A stretch of DNA of 64,000 nucleotides, from assembly GCA_011947345.1 (NCBI GenBank), contig JAAVTG010000523.1, positions 186,001 through 250,000 on the forward strand, given 5' to 3'. This DNA is from Phytophthora quininea (Eukaryota > Oomycota > Peronosporomycetes > Peronosporales > Peronosporaceae). The translations under genes were made by a program, and so were the position numbers. Below, in pieces: positions 27,040 through 43,600 of the stretch. Each line of letters opens with the position of its first letter. Positions within the stretch are counted from its first letter, which is position 1. The notes beneath the pieces are model-generated. The model saw only the letters and a list, made by a program, of their open reading frames with translations. It was not told where the DNA came from and ran no database searches.

Positions 27040-30000
27040 CTACGGAATGGTGCTTTGCTCGCAACTGCGGCCGCTGCGCCATTTGCCACCCTGGGCTGGG
27101 CCGTCTACAGGAAGTTGACCCTCCACGATGCCGAAATCGTCGTTGATGGCTCCGGCCTTTCCCCACGGGGTTTCCACCGGGTTCTTGGTGTCGATGACGT
27201 GGATCTCTCATCAGGTTGCCGTCCCTGGTCTCCATCGAGCCGGCAAGCTTGTTCAACCGTGCCACTTCGACCGAGGTGGATGTCTGGTCCTGTGGCGTCA
27301 TTCTGTACGCGCTGCTGTGCGGCAGCTTGCACGAAAGTACCCCCAACCTGTACTCGCGCTTACAGGGAATGCAGCTAGAAGTTTACAACAACAAAAAGTT
27401 TTTGTGGCCTCAACCGCTAACTTGTCCATCAGCAAGTTTCTGTCAGCAACGAATTCGAGTGCAAGAGAGGCCCACGAGATACAGAGGCGGAGGCTATTAC
27501 GCCAAGTGGGTATGGGGAAAGATCCCGTGATAACTCCGCAGCGACGGGCAGCTCGACTTTTCCCATTACAGACCCGATCGATTGATTGTCCGAGCGCTTA
27601 TCAACACCAGTGCCCACCATCGGTCTTGCCACCCAGAAAGCTCTCTAAGGTATGCCATCTTTCCCTGCCATTGTCTTCCGGTTTATTAAGAGTGTTCACT
27701 ACCAACTGCGATGATCTGTACAGGTCTCACGTAGGATTTTATCATTGCCGCTGCACATCTCGGATTTCTTCCAAGGTCAACCACATTAGAGTTTCATCCA
27801 GACGCTTCTTCCTGCAATGAATGCTAACGATGCGGCGCTGGGTTACTACTGCCTGCTCACTGCCAGTTTTGTTTTTCGTCGATGGCGCCCAGTCGACTTC
27901 CCCGCGCAGCGATCGTCGCCGTATTGGCGGCGGCGGCACCCGCGTTGGTCTTTGGTGACATCACCCAAAGCTCTGGAAAGGTGGTCGGGTGTGAAGAAGC
28001 TTGGTCGCAGACTACACCTACAGGAAGGACAATTACGGCGGCGACTTTGAAGGAGGGACGAGATGCAATAAACTCGACTTCTTCTGGGTCAAATGCTGTC
28101 TCCACTGGAACCGAGCAGCAGCAGTAAGCCTCGCAGAATGCCTCCCAGCCAAGCTCGGGTACAGAAGACGGTTATACCGACTACGACTGGGGTTGTCCTG
28201 TCAAAATCGAAGGCAAGTCCGAAGAGGGAATGCGGATCATCGCCGACTCGGCTACGGACTGCGATAACGTCCCTGTTAAGTTTGGCAAGATCACGTCGAA
28301 GCCCGGCGAGTGCGTCATTGGCGAACCGACTGAGTACATCAAACCCGAATACCTCGACTGGGTCTGGGAGAACCGCATCGGACCCAACGCCAACACGACG
28401 ATCGAGTCGAACTGGAACATCTTGGCCAACAAGAACTACTTTCTGGCTCGCCTCGTACACAACAACGAGTCCATGAACTACTGCGTTCGTTGGGACAGCA
28501 AGACTGAGAAGCTGTCCAAAGCCACAGCAGTCAAGTTCCAAGACGTGCTGACTCGCCACTTTAACTTTTGGAACAAGTGGCTGGTAGACTACGACTGCTG
28601 GCCGTTCGAGGAGCTTACAATCAACGTGGTGGCGTTTGCTACGCATGACGCGGCACTGTTCGAGTGGTTCGATGACTCCCTGGGCCCCATCTACGAAGGA
28701 AACCTTGACGAGGATGGTGTCCCCTAGTGCCCCGACGAGTGTCATCGCGAATACGACAACGACAACAACACGTGGTCAGACACGTGTGCTTGTGATGGCG
28801 AGGTGTACGATGTGTTTTACCATATCAATGACAATATCCAGTACGGCTTTGGGCACTTCTGGGGCGAGGGGTGGCGATGAATGACACGCTGGCCAACATC
28901 GATAGAGAGTACACGACATATATTGGCCACGAGATCGGCCACGGCTTCGGCTTGCCGGACTTTTACACCGACGAGGACAAGCCTGCGCGCGACTTCCCGG
29001 ACTCTCTCATGATGGCGTCTAGCGCGCTCACGATCATGCCAAGCAACGGCTGGATGCTGCATAAAGTTCTGGAACACGTGAAGGTTCGCTACAACTTCTA
29101 GCTAGCAACCATCGTGATGGCGATGCAAACAATGAGCTTTCAGACAAGAAGTGATCAGTGTGTGCAGTGTAGGTCGCTTCAGGTAGACAAGGGAACTTTT
29201 CTGACCGGGGATGAACATAACAAACAACTCGATTACATTATTCATCTGTACATTGCGCGACAATCTCTCTTGCTAGAATAAACAAGCTGCTCGACGTTGT
29301 TGTTGATCATCGACAGCTGATCAAATAGCAGTTGAGGCTACCACATCGTGCTTCCTGCACGGGTTGAATGGGATTCAAAATATAACGTGTAATTGCCTTG
29401 TTTACTGCGTTCCGCCGTCGCCTTTTGCTTACAAAACATACAGCAGAACGAATCGTCCGGAAGCTACGACTCGTGCGCTCACTGAACGCCTTGCGGGTTG
29501 TGCGGGTGCATGTGCACCGAGTTCATGTTGCCTCCTCCCTCGCCGAAGCGCGGGTCGTGGCCGCTAGCGAGAGGTCTGATGCCCGAGAGCGTCTTCAGCT
29601 CCGTGATAATGCGGGCGCAAAGATTCATGTACGTGAAGGCATTCCCGTCCAGACGCTGGAAGTCCAGCAGGTAAATGTGCTGCTGCACTTTGTACAGTTG
29701 GAGCCCAATCTTGATGCTCTGCATCTGCTTTTGCAGTTTGGCCTCTTCGGGGCTCATCATGGCACCTCCGTTCTGATTGATCGCGTCGTTGGCAGCGGTC
29801 GACTGCCATCGACACTTGACACGGTACGGGGCCACTACTTTCCACTCAAAATGCAGCACAAACAGCGCCTTGTACACCTCCGACATGACGTGAGCCGGCT
29901 CCTTCTTCGACTGGATACCCAAGTACCATCGTCGCCGCTTAGGTGTGGGAGCTGCCCCGCCGTGCTCGTCAAAGCCTGGCATGCCATTGCCAGTACCTGC

Positions 30001-30481
30001 CGACATTCTCTGTGCTTGTCCTGGGATATTTACACCCCTTCCGCCGAAATTTCGCGGGTCAGGCAACGCTGACGACGGAGTTACCAAAGGGAAGCAGCCA
30101 TGGGCAGTGGCCCTCGTCCAGGAAGCAGCAGAGTGCTGGGCTCGGGCGTCGAGAACGTTTTGGGTTTATTGTTCACCGTGCGAACATCGCGCAGCTCTGA
30201 AGGAAGCGAGAAAGCGGTTAAAAACATTAAATAATAATAATAAAGCAAGTCACACGCACCATCGATACGAATTTTGGCATTCTTGTGGTCCAAAATGAGC
30301 TCATAGGCCACACGAAGCGGGTGGTTCTCTCGTCGCATCAGCAGCCCTACCAATTGATCGTAGGCGATATTTGCTGCAAAGTTCAGTGCCAAGCACTGCG
30401 AGAGACACTCCTCGTCGATCTTGAACGTCTAAAACCCACAACAAACCACTGCTTAGATCCGATCAATCTCGTAAACCATCA

Positions 30482-31611
<1,130 letters not shown>

Positions 31612-34600
31612 TTATGAAAAAGCTGATGCTAAAATATAGTTGTCGACAAAGCAATACGAAATCGTACTTAATGTGGCATGGTATAGGACTCATACAGTTT
31701 TCAAGTCACTTCAACGGACATGCTACGAGTTCTCCATCACCGCGGGCCTTCTCGACGTCTTCGTCCGCCACGTCCAGATTTCTTTGGAGATGCGTGGCGG
31801 CACCAAAAACAAGTGCTACTGGGTGCTGGAGAGTTCCTGCTGTATCGATGTGAGGGAGTGTTTCCCCTAGTCAATGGCCGCCGCAGACCTACAACGCCTT
31901 CGTGACCTTGCAACTCGCGTCGACTACTTGTATCGACGCGGTTGAGTGTCTTGGACGGTGCGCAGCATGCATGCGACCAGGTACTCTCCGGAACTGGTAG
32001 CCTACTTGGTGCCAGACACAATAAAAGCAAGCGCCCTCGACGACCTCCCGAAGTGAAGGAAGTGCAGAACGTGCTCACTCCCGTTTACTACGAGAAGTAG
32101 TTCGCGTCAAGGCCATGAAAGGCCCGAATAAACTCATGTTGTCGGATCTGGAGTTTAACGGCAGCTACTTGAAGCGCGCGAGCTGTAGTTGGACCACCAT
32201 GGGCGGGGCGAACGAGACGTTGGTGGAGCAGATCCCGCTGGACGCGCTGTTCAACGCGACGAGGTTCGTCAACCGCAAGACATCGGAGCTCGCGGGCATG
32301 AGAAGGGAAGAGAGCAACTTGAAGGCGGCCATTGTTTGCGGCAGGGAGCTCCTCATGGAGCAGTTGAATTTTGCCCCAGCGCCACCGAGGCTTTATCTAT
32401 TTTGCCTCGGTCACGACCGAAAAATCCACGAGCTCAGCTGTCAGGAACGAAGGCCTCATCGGAAGCGAGGTTGGTGCCGGTGTCTGAAAACCGCTCGTGA
32501 ACGGTTGATCTTTTCTGCTGATTTGGAGCCTGGTCCCCCCCTCGAGTACTGTAGATCGCGGGTCCAACCAGCGAAATGCGTTGAAGCGGTGGTGGTGTAT
32601 GTCGGCGCATGACATTGAAATGACTGCTCATGTTGATGAAGCGCTCGACCTCGATTCGACGCGGGGCAGGCTCTCGGTGTGGGGTCGATCGCGCCGTCGT
32701 CATCCTGGCCGTCCCGCGCCGATCTGCCCGCGGCGGGGCCTGGTCCGTGATGGCAGTGCCCATCGCCGAGCTTTTCTTCGCGTCGCGCCGCCCGCAATGG
32801 CGAGTGTCTTGAAGTTCTCCCGTGCTGGTGCCCTACACCGCTGGCTGGGCCAACCAACTCGGCCAGCCAGAGCGTTCACATCGTGGGAGTTCAAACAGAG
32901 CCCCGCCGGTGTCCCCGCGCAGTGCCGCTCGCTCACCGCCAGCGCGTTGCAAACGTCTGCCTTGAAGTCGTGCAAATCCGCTCGAGAAAGCGTATGCGAA
33001 AGCGAACAGCAAGCAAAGCCCACGAAAAACAGAGGCGGCCAGCCAGCGAGCAGCCTCGAAGAATCGCTTGGCCCCGCAGCACTGTCTTGCGTGGCGGATT
33101 TTCAGGTCCGTTTTAGAAGCGAGTACTGTCTCCATAGGTTTCTGTGTGCGACGCTTGATCGGCAAATCGACAGTCTCTGTAAATGAGGTTTTTTGCTGCG
33201 AAAACGGACAGATACACTCAAATGCGCATGCCGATCAGCAAACCACATTACCTTCGAATGGGCCTCACGAGCTGTGGGCACAACGTCATAGCTCCGTTTC
33301 CACACAGATGGGATTTCATGAAGCGCTTCCACTCCGAGATTGGTTGTTGAGCGGATCGACGGCAGCTGTGGCTTGCGACCAGGACGCCTCGGATCCTGGC
33401 TGACGAATATCTCGCCACGGTCTTTTGACAATGTTTGCGAGTCTGTCGTTGCTTTCAGCGGGCTACATTTCAGAACAAGGAGCGAGAAGCTCCTCTTGAA
33501 GACAAACGAATTAATATTAAGTGCCAGTACAAACAGCATAAAACTTGTACCTGAAACGAACGCGCAGGTACGACCAACGTCGACGCCGAAATAGCCACCC
33601 AACTGCATCAGTGTCCAGAGTCTTGGTCACAGCCAAGAAATGTGTGACGACGAATTCTAGGCGCAGAGACCTCCAACGGTCTGTACTGCCACTTTCTGGG
33701 CCAAGTGGAACGGCAAGCGAATCCCAACGGTACCGCGTGGGATTTGCTCAAAGATGTCTTCACGCTGGAATCGTGTGGTCCAACAGCACGCATCTCGTTC
33801 ATCCTGTTCATGTGCATGCCCCTGTGTGTATGGAGCAGTAACTAACATGCGCCTTCGTCAAGGCCACGGGTTGGTAAACACCGACTTGTTGCCAACCATT
33901 TGCAATGTACAGCACCTTCGTTATTTGAGGCGATCCCCACCGGTTCTCGCGCCTGATGCTGTCCCTCCCCACCCTCGACGCAGACGAGCCAGGTGAAGAA
34001 ACCGCCAGTTCTGCTCCTCGTCTGCTGCATTGCGATCGTCGTGCATCGACTCCCTTCATTATCCGATTTCCGCTGGCGTGCGCGCATTCCGCTGCTGCTA
34101 TGAGTCTCAAGCGCTCTCAGCGTCCCGACCTGGAGCTGGAGACGTCTCCGGCGTCCCCCAGCCACCACCACCACCACCGCAAGGCCTCGCGTCGTACTCG
34201 ACGCACTCTGCACAGCGCGTCGTCGTGCTCGTCGTCGTCGTCGTCCTCGGACACTGCGCCGCCCATCGCGTCCACGCCGCGCACCGTCGAGATCTTGTGG
34301 GGCGGCCGCTCCGCCCCGGGCTTCACGCTCAAGCGCAAGCGCACGGGTGCCATCCTCGTCAGCACCGTGACCAGCGCCACCCACGACGCCACCAAACTGC
34401 GTGTCGGCAGCGAGCTCAAACTGGTGGGCGGCTTCCCCGTCAACCGTTTGACGCTGCAGGACGTCAAGAAGGTCATGCTGCTGGCCCCCAAACCTGTCAG
34501 TTTGGTGTTCGTCAATGCTGACGAGGTGGTGGTGCACACTGCCGAGCAGCACAAGCTCGAGCTGGGCAACGAGCTCGAGGGGCTCACCGCCGACCGGAAG

Positions 34601-37600
34601 CTCTCGAACGCGTCCACCGTGGACCGGTCGCTGGCGTCCACGACGCTGTCGACCGCCAGCTTGCGCCGCAGCGTCAGTCTGGACTTTAACGTGAAAGAAG
34701 ACAGCGGAGAGAGCAGCGACAGCGACCAGTCGACCATGTCGGCGCCAGCCTTCTACAGCGCGCCGTCCGAGAGCAACACGTCCAAGAAGCGCAAGGTGTC
34801 CAAGCTGCAGGTGGCGCTGGATCGCGTCAACCAGCTGCTCAACCGCCCGGTCCGCCAGGCCGGACTGCACGTCAATGTGAGCAAGAGCATCGTCGTGTAA
34901 GTTCATCCACCACCTGCTTGAAGTGTTTGTTTCTTCATCTGCCCCCGATAGACGGAAGAGCTTGCAGTTGAGCCGAATGGAAGCTCCTGCAGCTCTTGCT
35001 CGCACAGAAAATTGCTGTAGTGTGATTTGTATTTATGTCCGAGAGAGAAATACAAGACTGAAATTCGTCCCTGTCTATCGATTGGTTTCTACGAGAGCTG
35101 CAGTCGTCGAGGGAAGTGGCCGTAGGCGCCGGCAGCAACGTGCAGCATGAGCCGAAAGTCTTGTCGGTCGATGCTGCCCTTGCCGGCTTTGTCCGTGTAC
35201 TGGAAGCACCGGTCCAAATCGTCGCGGAACGAGTGCGCGTGCTTGGTGCTGCTTTGGAACGGCGTCAAGGCGGTCAGGTCCTCCAGGGTCAGCCGGCTGT
35301 CCTTATCGAGGTCCAACATGTCGAACACTTGGTCGGCGTGTTTGGCAAACTCTTTTGGGTGTTCTCGTTGCAGCTCTGCCCAGTCCAGCAGAGCAGCGCA
35401 GAATTCATCAAGAGACAGAAGACCGTCTCCGTCCAGGTCCAAATTGCGGAGGAAACCTGTTGCTTCGCCTCTGGTGAGGCGGTACCCACCGGCAGTCATG
35501 TATGCCGCGAACTCCTCGAGCCCCACGTTGGAGCTGCCGTCGCGAGACACCTCGCTGAAAAGCACAACTACGTCCTGTTTGACCGAAAGCGGTAGCAGTC
35601 GAGTCACCTCGTTCAGCACCGCGTGCTGCAAGCTATTGAGAGATCGATATAGCTGCAGTCTCTGAACTAGCGTGCCGTTCAGTGCGGGCCCTGCAATCCC
35701 CTTAGTGGCCTCCTTGGCTGCAGCCGTAGCCGTTGAAGAGGCTTCCGGCGACAGCGGGCGGTTGGAGCCAGCCATGGGTGCTTCAGAGCTTGTTCGGCTG
35801 CAAGGCGGCGAGATACATCGCGCTCTAGCAGTTGACGCACTAAATCCTTGGCGTCGTCCGAGATATCTGGCCATGGAGCGCTCTCTAGATCGATCTCTTC
35901 GTGCAAAATGCGCTCGTCTAGCAACGCACCCGATTCAAAAGGGAATCGTCCGCTCAACAAGCGATACAAGATCACACCGCAGCTCCATAGGTCAGACGGA
36001 TAAGCGTATTTGCGCTGTAGCACCTCCGGTGCCGTGTACAGCGGCGTGCCATGCACCTCGTCCAGGAATTCGTCGTCTTCTAGGAAAGATGAACCGCCGA
36101 AGTCTGTTAATTTGAGCGGACTGTCGACCTTCTTGTCAGCAAACAAAAAGTTCTCTAGCTTCAGGTCTCTGTGTAGAATGCGCAGTAGATGGCATTGCCA
36201 CACGACGTGAAGGATATCTCATGTAGAGCTTTGCCACCGCTTCGAACCTCGCGTCGGTCGGCTTGTGACCGTGGTCGCTTGCCAGTCTCACTGCGACGTC
36301 TCCACCCACACATCTCTCCATGACAAAGTACACATTCTGATCATCCTCATACGCGCCGAAGAAGTGCACAACGTTAAGCGTTCCTCCGAGTAGCACCATC
36401 ATGCGACCTTCTCGCTTCAGCGCGGCGTAGTCCTTTTGGCTCACGATACGTGCCTTCGGGACGATCTTCACGGCCAAGTCTAGCGTCAGTTCACTTCCTC
36501 TTGCCTCCTCTTTTACCGGTACAGCGCAATAAACCTCTCCAAATGCTCCTTCTCCGAGCTTGTCGCCCAGTTCGTACTTACTGTAGAAACTCCTGGGTAG
36601 ACCGAACTCCAGCTCTTCTGGTTTAGTGAAGAAGCTCGCAGCTTCCAGTGCGACTTGCTGTAGAAATGGAAAGGCCTCCAGCTTCTGCATGACGCCACGC
36701 CAGCTCTTGCGGATGCTGCCGTAGCTCAGTCCCATGGGTTTCCTGGACTTGGACACGGGTTTGCTGCCTACGAACGCTGCGGCGCCGGGCGTCACCGTCA
36801 CATCTGCCTGCTGCTGGGGACTATATCCGTCAGGAACGGAGAGAAAGTGTCGGCGCTTGTTGCTGCTGTCTGGCCGCCCGCGGACGAGTGAAGACGAGCG
36901 ACGCCAGGCCAACGGAACGGCCTTCATATTTTGCTTGATATATACACTTCTAGACGGAGATTCCGGGCATCAAAGGCATGTACAGACGGACAAAGCGATG
37001 AAGAAGACGGTGGAGACCACGCCGAAGAGAGTTTCGGGGCTGCAGCGACGCAGGAAGCGGGCGAAGATGGCAGTCGCTTGTGGCCGGCCGTTTCGTCAAA
37101 CAAAAGGAAATGAAGCACATGTCACATATTTATGTATCCTGCTACACCACTTTTTGTCGGCAATCGATGCTTGTCAAAAGCTGAAGTTGGTGTCGCTACT
37201 GCTGTGGGACGCACTTGGATGATTGAGGCTGTCGTGATTGCCCAGGCGCACGCGTGGAGCCTTCTCGCTTCAGATTCTTGAGCGTCATCAGTGCCATGAC
37301 CACCACGCAAGCTGAGTCAAGACGGGCGAGCGACAACAGTGGCGGTGCCACTGCAAGGTACCATTTCATGGCGTCGCTGTTGTGGGCGTTCATCGCTTTA
37401 CTGGTGATGAATAGCATGACCGCTATGAAGAAAATACAGCACATCCTCGACAGTGTGGTCGAACACTACTCTCGCGAATGAGACTGCACTTCGTGGTTTC
37501 TGACCCTTTAGCCAAACAAAATACATGTACGTTTTGTTGGACGCTACCGTATCGAGATCTCCACAATTGACGTCGCGAAATCATCGACACGCTTTTCATT

Positions 37601-40600
37601 GTTCGAATCGGGTGTTCATATCGGTACTCACTTGCTTGTTCATTCATGCACGCACGGCCATAGCGAGCGTTGCTCGGCATCATCTACGAAGGTGACCTTG
37701 ATGACGAAGAAGTTCTCAACGTCCTGACGAGTGCTATCGGTTCTACGACAACGACAATAACACCTGGTCGGACACGAGCGCTTGCGAAGGAGAACCGTTT
37801 GATATGTCTTTGCATCTGAACGAGAGCATCCCGAATGGCTTTGGTTTTGACTAGGGGCAGAAGAACAACACGTCGACATGGATCGCATGATGTACCTCGG
37901 CCACGAGAACTTGCCAGACTTTTAAACTGCGGACGACAAGCCTGCGCACGACTTCCCGAACGCTCTCATGATGGCGGCCAGTTCGATCACGATGCCCCCA
38001 GCGAGGCTGGATGCTCTGGATGCTAGGTTTTAGTTCAGCAGCCACGCAGACTCATTCAAACACAACGTGTCTTGACGAAGGACAAACCATGCCGATCGTA
38101 CGACTGGCTCCGTATGTGTAGCATTTGGATTTGATTTTTCACGGACAGTCTGTATGGTTCCCTATCTCGATTTTCCTGTTCGTAAAGGGTTTCCGTCGAG
38201 TTCAAGGTTTGCCGACTCGCTCTGTGGACCAAGGGACACGATAAACACGAAGCAACGATGAATTGACCTTCTCGTTGCCCTCTCCACGGTGAATCACTAC
38301 CAGAGTAGAATTTCTTGCTGAAATGGCGTCACATCATGTCCAACGTATAGCAATTGCATCTGCGTTGACAGCGACGGTGTCCGCCTTCGACTTCGGTGGC
38401 GGCAATGATATCACGCAGAGCGCTGGGACGGTGGCGCCCGGGACCGACATGAACACTGCTGCGGGAGTGAATGGCTTCGGGACATTTGGTTCACCCGTTC
38501 AGTCTGCGGACACGCCAAGTACAGACCAAGGTTTGCAACCGACGTTTACTGGTTGGGGAAGCCCCGGAGGGTGGCCACAGGGCGATGGTGGACAACAGTG
38601 GGGTCAGCTATTCGACTGCAGCGGATCGGATGAAGGAGCTGGAGGTCAAACACCCCGACCGGCGGATTCGAATGGGGAGGCTATGCAGTCGACTGCAGTG
38701 GTTCGAGCGAAGGCGTTGGAGGACAGACGCCTCCTAACAGCGGGTTCGAATGGGGCGGCTACACTGTCGATTGCAGCGGGTCAAACGAAGGCGGGTGGGC
38801 TCCCCAAGTGGTGGGCAGCAGTGGGGATCGTTGGAATGCAGTGGATCAGACGACAGTGCTGCGGCCCAACCTGACTCCACCATCGGGTCGAGCGAGGGGT
38901 TGTCATCTGAAACTGGATCGCAGGGAGCACCACAGTCAACTGCCGCTAGCAGCAACACGGCTGCGCCGACCACTACAAGCGAAACTGGAGGCACAGAATC
39001 GTCGTCGGCCCCCGTGGCTTCGACTTCTTCGAGTGGAACTGCGTACCAAGGACCACAGGCAGTCCAAACGAGCCCTCCAGCGACCGAGACCGAGACCTCG
39101 ACGACTTCGAACGTTGGGGAGGACGCAGATGGAGCAGGGTCGACGTACTCGACGCCGTCCGAATCAAGTGCCGTCTCCAGTGGAACTGACCAAGGCCAAC
39201 AAGTTTCACAAACGGGAACTGGTGACAATGACTGGGGCTGCTCTGTTGCCATCGACGGGATGGCTCAAGCTGGGCAACGGGTGGTCTCCGACACCGCTAC
39301 GAACTGCGATAAGACACCGGTCACTTTGGCAAGATCACCTCCAAGAAGGGTGGCTGTGTAGTTGGCGATCCCACCAGCTACATCAAACCCGCGTACCTCG
39401 ACTGGGTCTGGGAGAACCGCATCGGACCCAACGCCGATACCTCGAACACGGCTAACTGGAACGTCATGGCCAACAAGAACTGGATCATGGACCACCTCGT
39501 GCACAACAACGGCACCATGAACTACTGCGTTCGCTGGGATAGCAAGGCGAAGAAGCTAGCCAAGACCACGGCCGCCAAGTTCCAAGGCATGCTGACCCGC
39601 CACTACAATGCGTGGAACAAGTGGCTAGTGGGCTACAACTGCTGGCCGTTCGAACAGCTCTCCACGAAGGTGGTCGGCTTCGCTGCACGAGAAGCGTCGG
39701 AGCTCCAATGGTCTGGAGATTCGTTGGGCACTATCTATGAGGGCAACCTCGACTCAAATGGCATCCCGCAATGCCCTGACGAATGCCACCGCTTCTATGA
39801 TAACGTTAACAACGTTTGGTCGGACACGAGCTCGTGCCAGGGCGAACCCTACGACGTGTATCTGCACCTCAACGACAACATCGAGTACGGCTTCGGGTAC
39901 GACTGGGGTGAGGAGGTGAGTCTGAAAAACACGCTGGAAAACATCGACAAAGAGCACATCATGTTCATTGGCCACGAGATCGGCCACGGATTCGGCTTGC
40001 CGGACTTTTATTCCGAGGCGGATAAGCCTGCACGGGACTTCCCCAACGCTGTGATGATGGCGTTTAGTGCCATCACCATCACGCCAAACGACGGCTGGAT
40101 GCTGCGTCGTGTTTTAGAGCACTTGAAGCCGCGCTACGGTTTCTAGCAGCACTTCTCGTTGTTTTGAGTTCCTGCTCGCGTTTGGTACGAGCACGGAGAC
40201 ACCAACAAATGTTTACAGTCCAACAATAAATGTGTTATGAATTACTAGTACCAGAGTTTTGCCGGCACGACTGGCTCAATTTGGGGCTTTGGTCTACACG
40301 ATTGCGTGGAGGATAATCGTTTGATTATGGGGTGCCTGCCTCGACGCTCCCAATAGCAAGGCAACGTGTTGTAACGACGTGCCCATGTTGTCGCGGCAAT
40401 AATGCCGCTCCATTTGTTTTTGCTCTCCGCAGGTCACCGTTAAATTTTCTTCGAGATGGCGACGACAGGATTTCCCGACTGACGCTTGCAGCAGCATTGG
40501 CAGCTATGGTGTCCGCGATCGACTTCAGAGGTGAGGACGATATCGCACAAAGTGTTGGGACGGTCGTTCCAGCGAGAGCAACTTGGTCTCAAGTGAGTCA

Positions 40601-43600
40601 AATGACAACTTCAACTGTTGGAGGAGATGCGGGTGCAATATCTTCTTCGTCCCCTGGTTTCGATGCCAGCTCCGATACTACCCAACCAGCCGAGGGAGGC
40701 GGTGAACAAGGCTCAGGTTCGCAACTGGAATACACTGACGATGACTGGGGGTGTCCTGTTGATATTGCCTACACCGCCAAAGCCGGACAACGCGTGGTTT
40801 TTGACACGGCCACAAGCTGCGATAAGACGCCGATCTCTTTCGGCAAGAGCACTTCGAAGCCCGGCGAGTGCGTCGTTGGAGAACCGGCCAGCTACATCAA
40901 ACCTGAGTACCTTGACTGGGTCTGGGAAAATCGCATCGGACCCCATGCCAATATGACCAACGAGGCCAACTGCAACGTGTTGGACAACAAGAACTGGGTC
41001 ATGGACCACCTCGTGTTCAAGAACGGCTCAATGAACTACTGCGTGCGTTGGGATAGTAAAACTAGAATGCTACCGAAGACGACGGCAGCCAAATTCCAAG
41101 GCATGTTGACCCGCCACTACAATGCGTGGAACAAGTGGCTGGTGGGCTACAACTGCTGGCCGTTCACAGAGCTCTCCACGAAGGTGGTCGGCTTGCTGCG
41201 AGGAATGCCTCCCAATTCGACTGGACCGACGATTCACAGGGCGACATCTACGAGAACGATCTTGACGCTGACGGCATCCCGAAATGCCCCGACGAATGTT
41301 ATCGCTTCTACTACGACTCCTGGTTGCGGCCGACAAGGGCCCCAAGATGAGTCAAAGGTTAAGAGCTTGAACTCAACGCTCCAACCGTCCCAGCAAGTAT
41401 GGTGATCTAAAAGTCGTAGCGAGGCTTCACGTGCTCCAGAACGCGACGTAGCATCCAACCATCGCTTGGGATCATCATGGGCGAACTGGCCGCCATCATC
41501 AGTGTTCGGGAAGTCTTGCGCAGGCTTGACCCCGTCGGTATAAAAGTTTTGCAAGTCGAACCCGTGTATCTCATGGCCAAGGTACATGATGTACTTCTCA
41601 TCGATGTTGGCCAACGTGTTGTCCAGGCTGACCCATTACCCGAAATCGTAGCCGAAGCCGTACGAAGTACTTTCGTCAGGCGGAGCCACACATCAAACGG
41701 TTCTCCTTGGCAAGCGCTCGTGTCTGACCATGCCCAGCTTTCCGATTTGATTGACCAAGTTGGCTTGTGTACAGATTTCCCCGGCAGATCTGGAAAGGTG
41801 GGACCCATAAAGACTGCGAATCCACAAAGTTTTGGGATTTTCGACATGACGGCAATGTAATGAGGTCTTGTTATTAGCATCAGCACCTGGCCAATTGCGA
41901 GCCGGACGTACTTCTCTTGCAGATATGTTGATGGCATGGGGAGTTCGTAAATGGTGTCGCCGCCGTCGTGCACGTGTATCACCGCAATAACTCATCTTCA
42001 GGACCAACTTGCAACTACCAATGCTAATCTAAAACAATGCGTTAGTGATTCGTGATCAGCAAATCGCACTGCTGAACTCGACAACTTTATAAGGTTTATG
42101 TACAGGTCCAGGTTCAGATCTGCCGGGAAATCTGTACGAACTTCCCATCCTAGTTTTTCTGTTCGTAAAGGTCTGCAGTCGCCGTATGGATGGAGAGCAC
42201 GACGGACACTGTCAAATGCTCGCAGTGAGCATCGCCGCCCTCACCGTCGCTTTCGGCGGCTGTCAGTGGCGAATTTTGGCACCGATCAGAGCTTCTCGTG
42301 TTGTGGCTGCGGCCGTGTTGGCGGCGACGGCGTCCGCCTTCGACTTTGGCGGTCAGAACGACATCGTACAGAGCGCAGGGACCGTGGGCCCCGCCGACGA
42401 CGCTAACCCGGCAGCAGGACCAAATGGCTTCGGGATGTTTGGTTCTCCTGAATCGAAGACGACTGGCAATGGTTGGGGAACCCAGGAGGAGGTCAAGGCT
42501 GGTTCGGTGGATGGGGTCCACAACTCGAATGCAGTGGATCTGACGAAGGAGCTGGAGGAGCGCCTCCGAGCGGTGGTGGCTTCCAGTGGGGAGGCTTCGC
42601 GGTCGATTGTAGCGGGTCCGGTGAAGGCGCTGGTGGACAGACTCCAGGTGGTGGTGGTGGCTTCCAGTGGGGAGGCTTCGCGGTCGATTGTAGCGGGTCC
42701 GGTGAAGGTGCTGGTGGCCAGACTCCAGGTGGTGGTGGAGGCTTTCAGTGGGGGCTTCGCGGTCGACTGCAGCGGATCAAATCAAGGCGGAGGTCAGCAA
42801 TGGGGAACGTTGGAATGCAGCGGATCAGACGAAGCTGCTACTTCCTCGACCGGGTCGGCCGGAGGTGTGTCATCCGAAACTGGGTCGCAAGCGACGGTGG
42901 AGTCAACAGCGAACGTCGAACAAATGCCGAAACGTCTTCGACAGCGTGATTAATAGCTCGTGTATCTGAACAGGCCACACACCTGTGATTTTGGCTGTAT
43001 GTAGTCTTGTAGCGCTACAATATAATGTTGATTTACCGGTGCAGCGACAGCATCGATGGTGACATTGATTTCATGTTTTACAAACGACAAACAACACCTT
43101 TATCTACACGCCTAGAAGTCGTAGCGAGACTTGAGGTGTTCTAGCACACGACGCAGCATCCAGCCGTCGCCAGGCGTGACGATCGTGGAAGCTCCCGCCT
43201 GCATGATACAAGCGGGGAAGTCTGTCCCGGGTATCTCGGACGTCTCATAGAAGTCGGGCAGACCGAAGCCGTGGCCGATCTCGTGGGCGACGATCTGCAG
43301 CTCTTCCTCGTCGATGTTCTCCAGCATGTTCTCGAGGTTGACTTCCTCGCCCCAATCCCAGCCGTAGCCACCTTCAAGGCCTTGCTTGGGCCACAGCGAC
43401 AGGTCGAACACCTCGCCGGCGCAGCCACTCGTGTCGGACCAACCGCTGATACCGCTGTCGTAGTATCGGTAGCAGTCGGTGGGGCATTGAGCGACGCCAT
43501 CCGAGTCGAGGTCGCCCGTGTAGATCGTGCCGAGAGAGTCATCGGTCCAGTCCAGCAACGATGCTTCCTTCACCGCGAAGCCCACGACGTTGATCTCGAT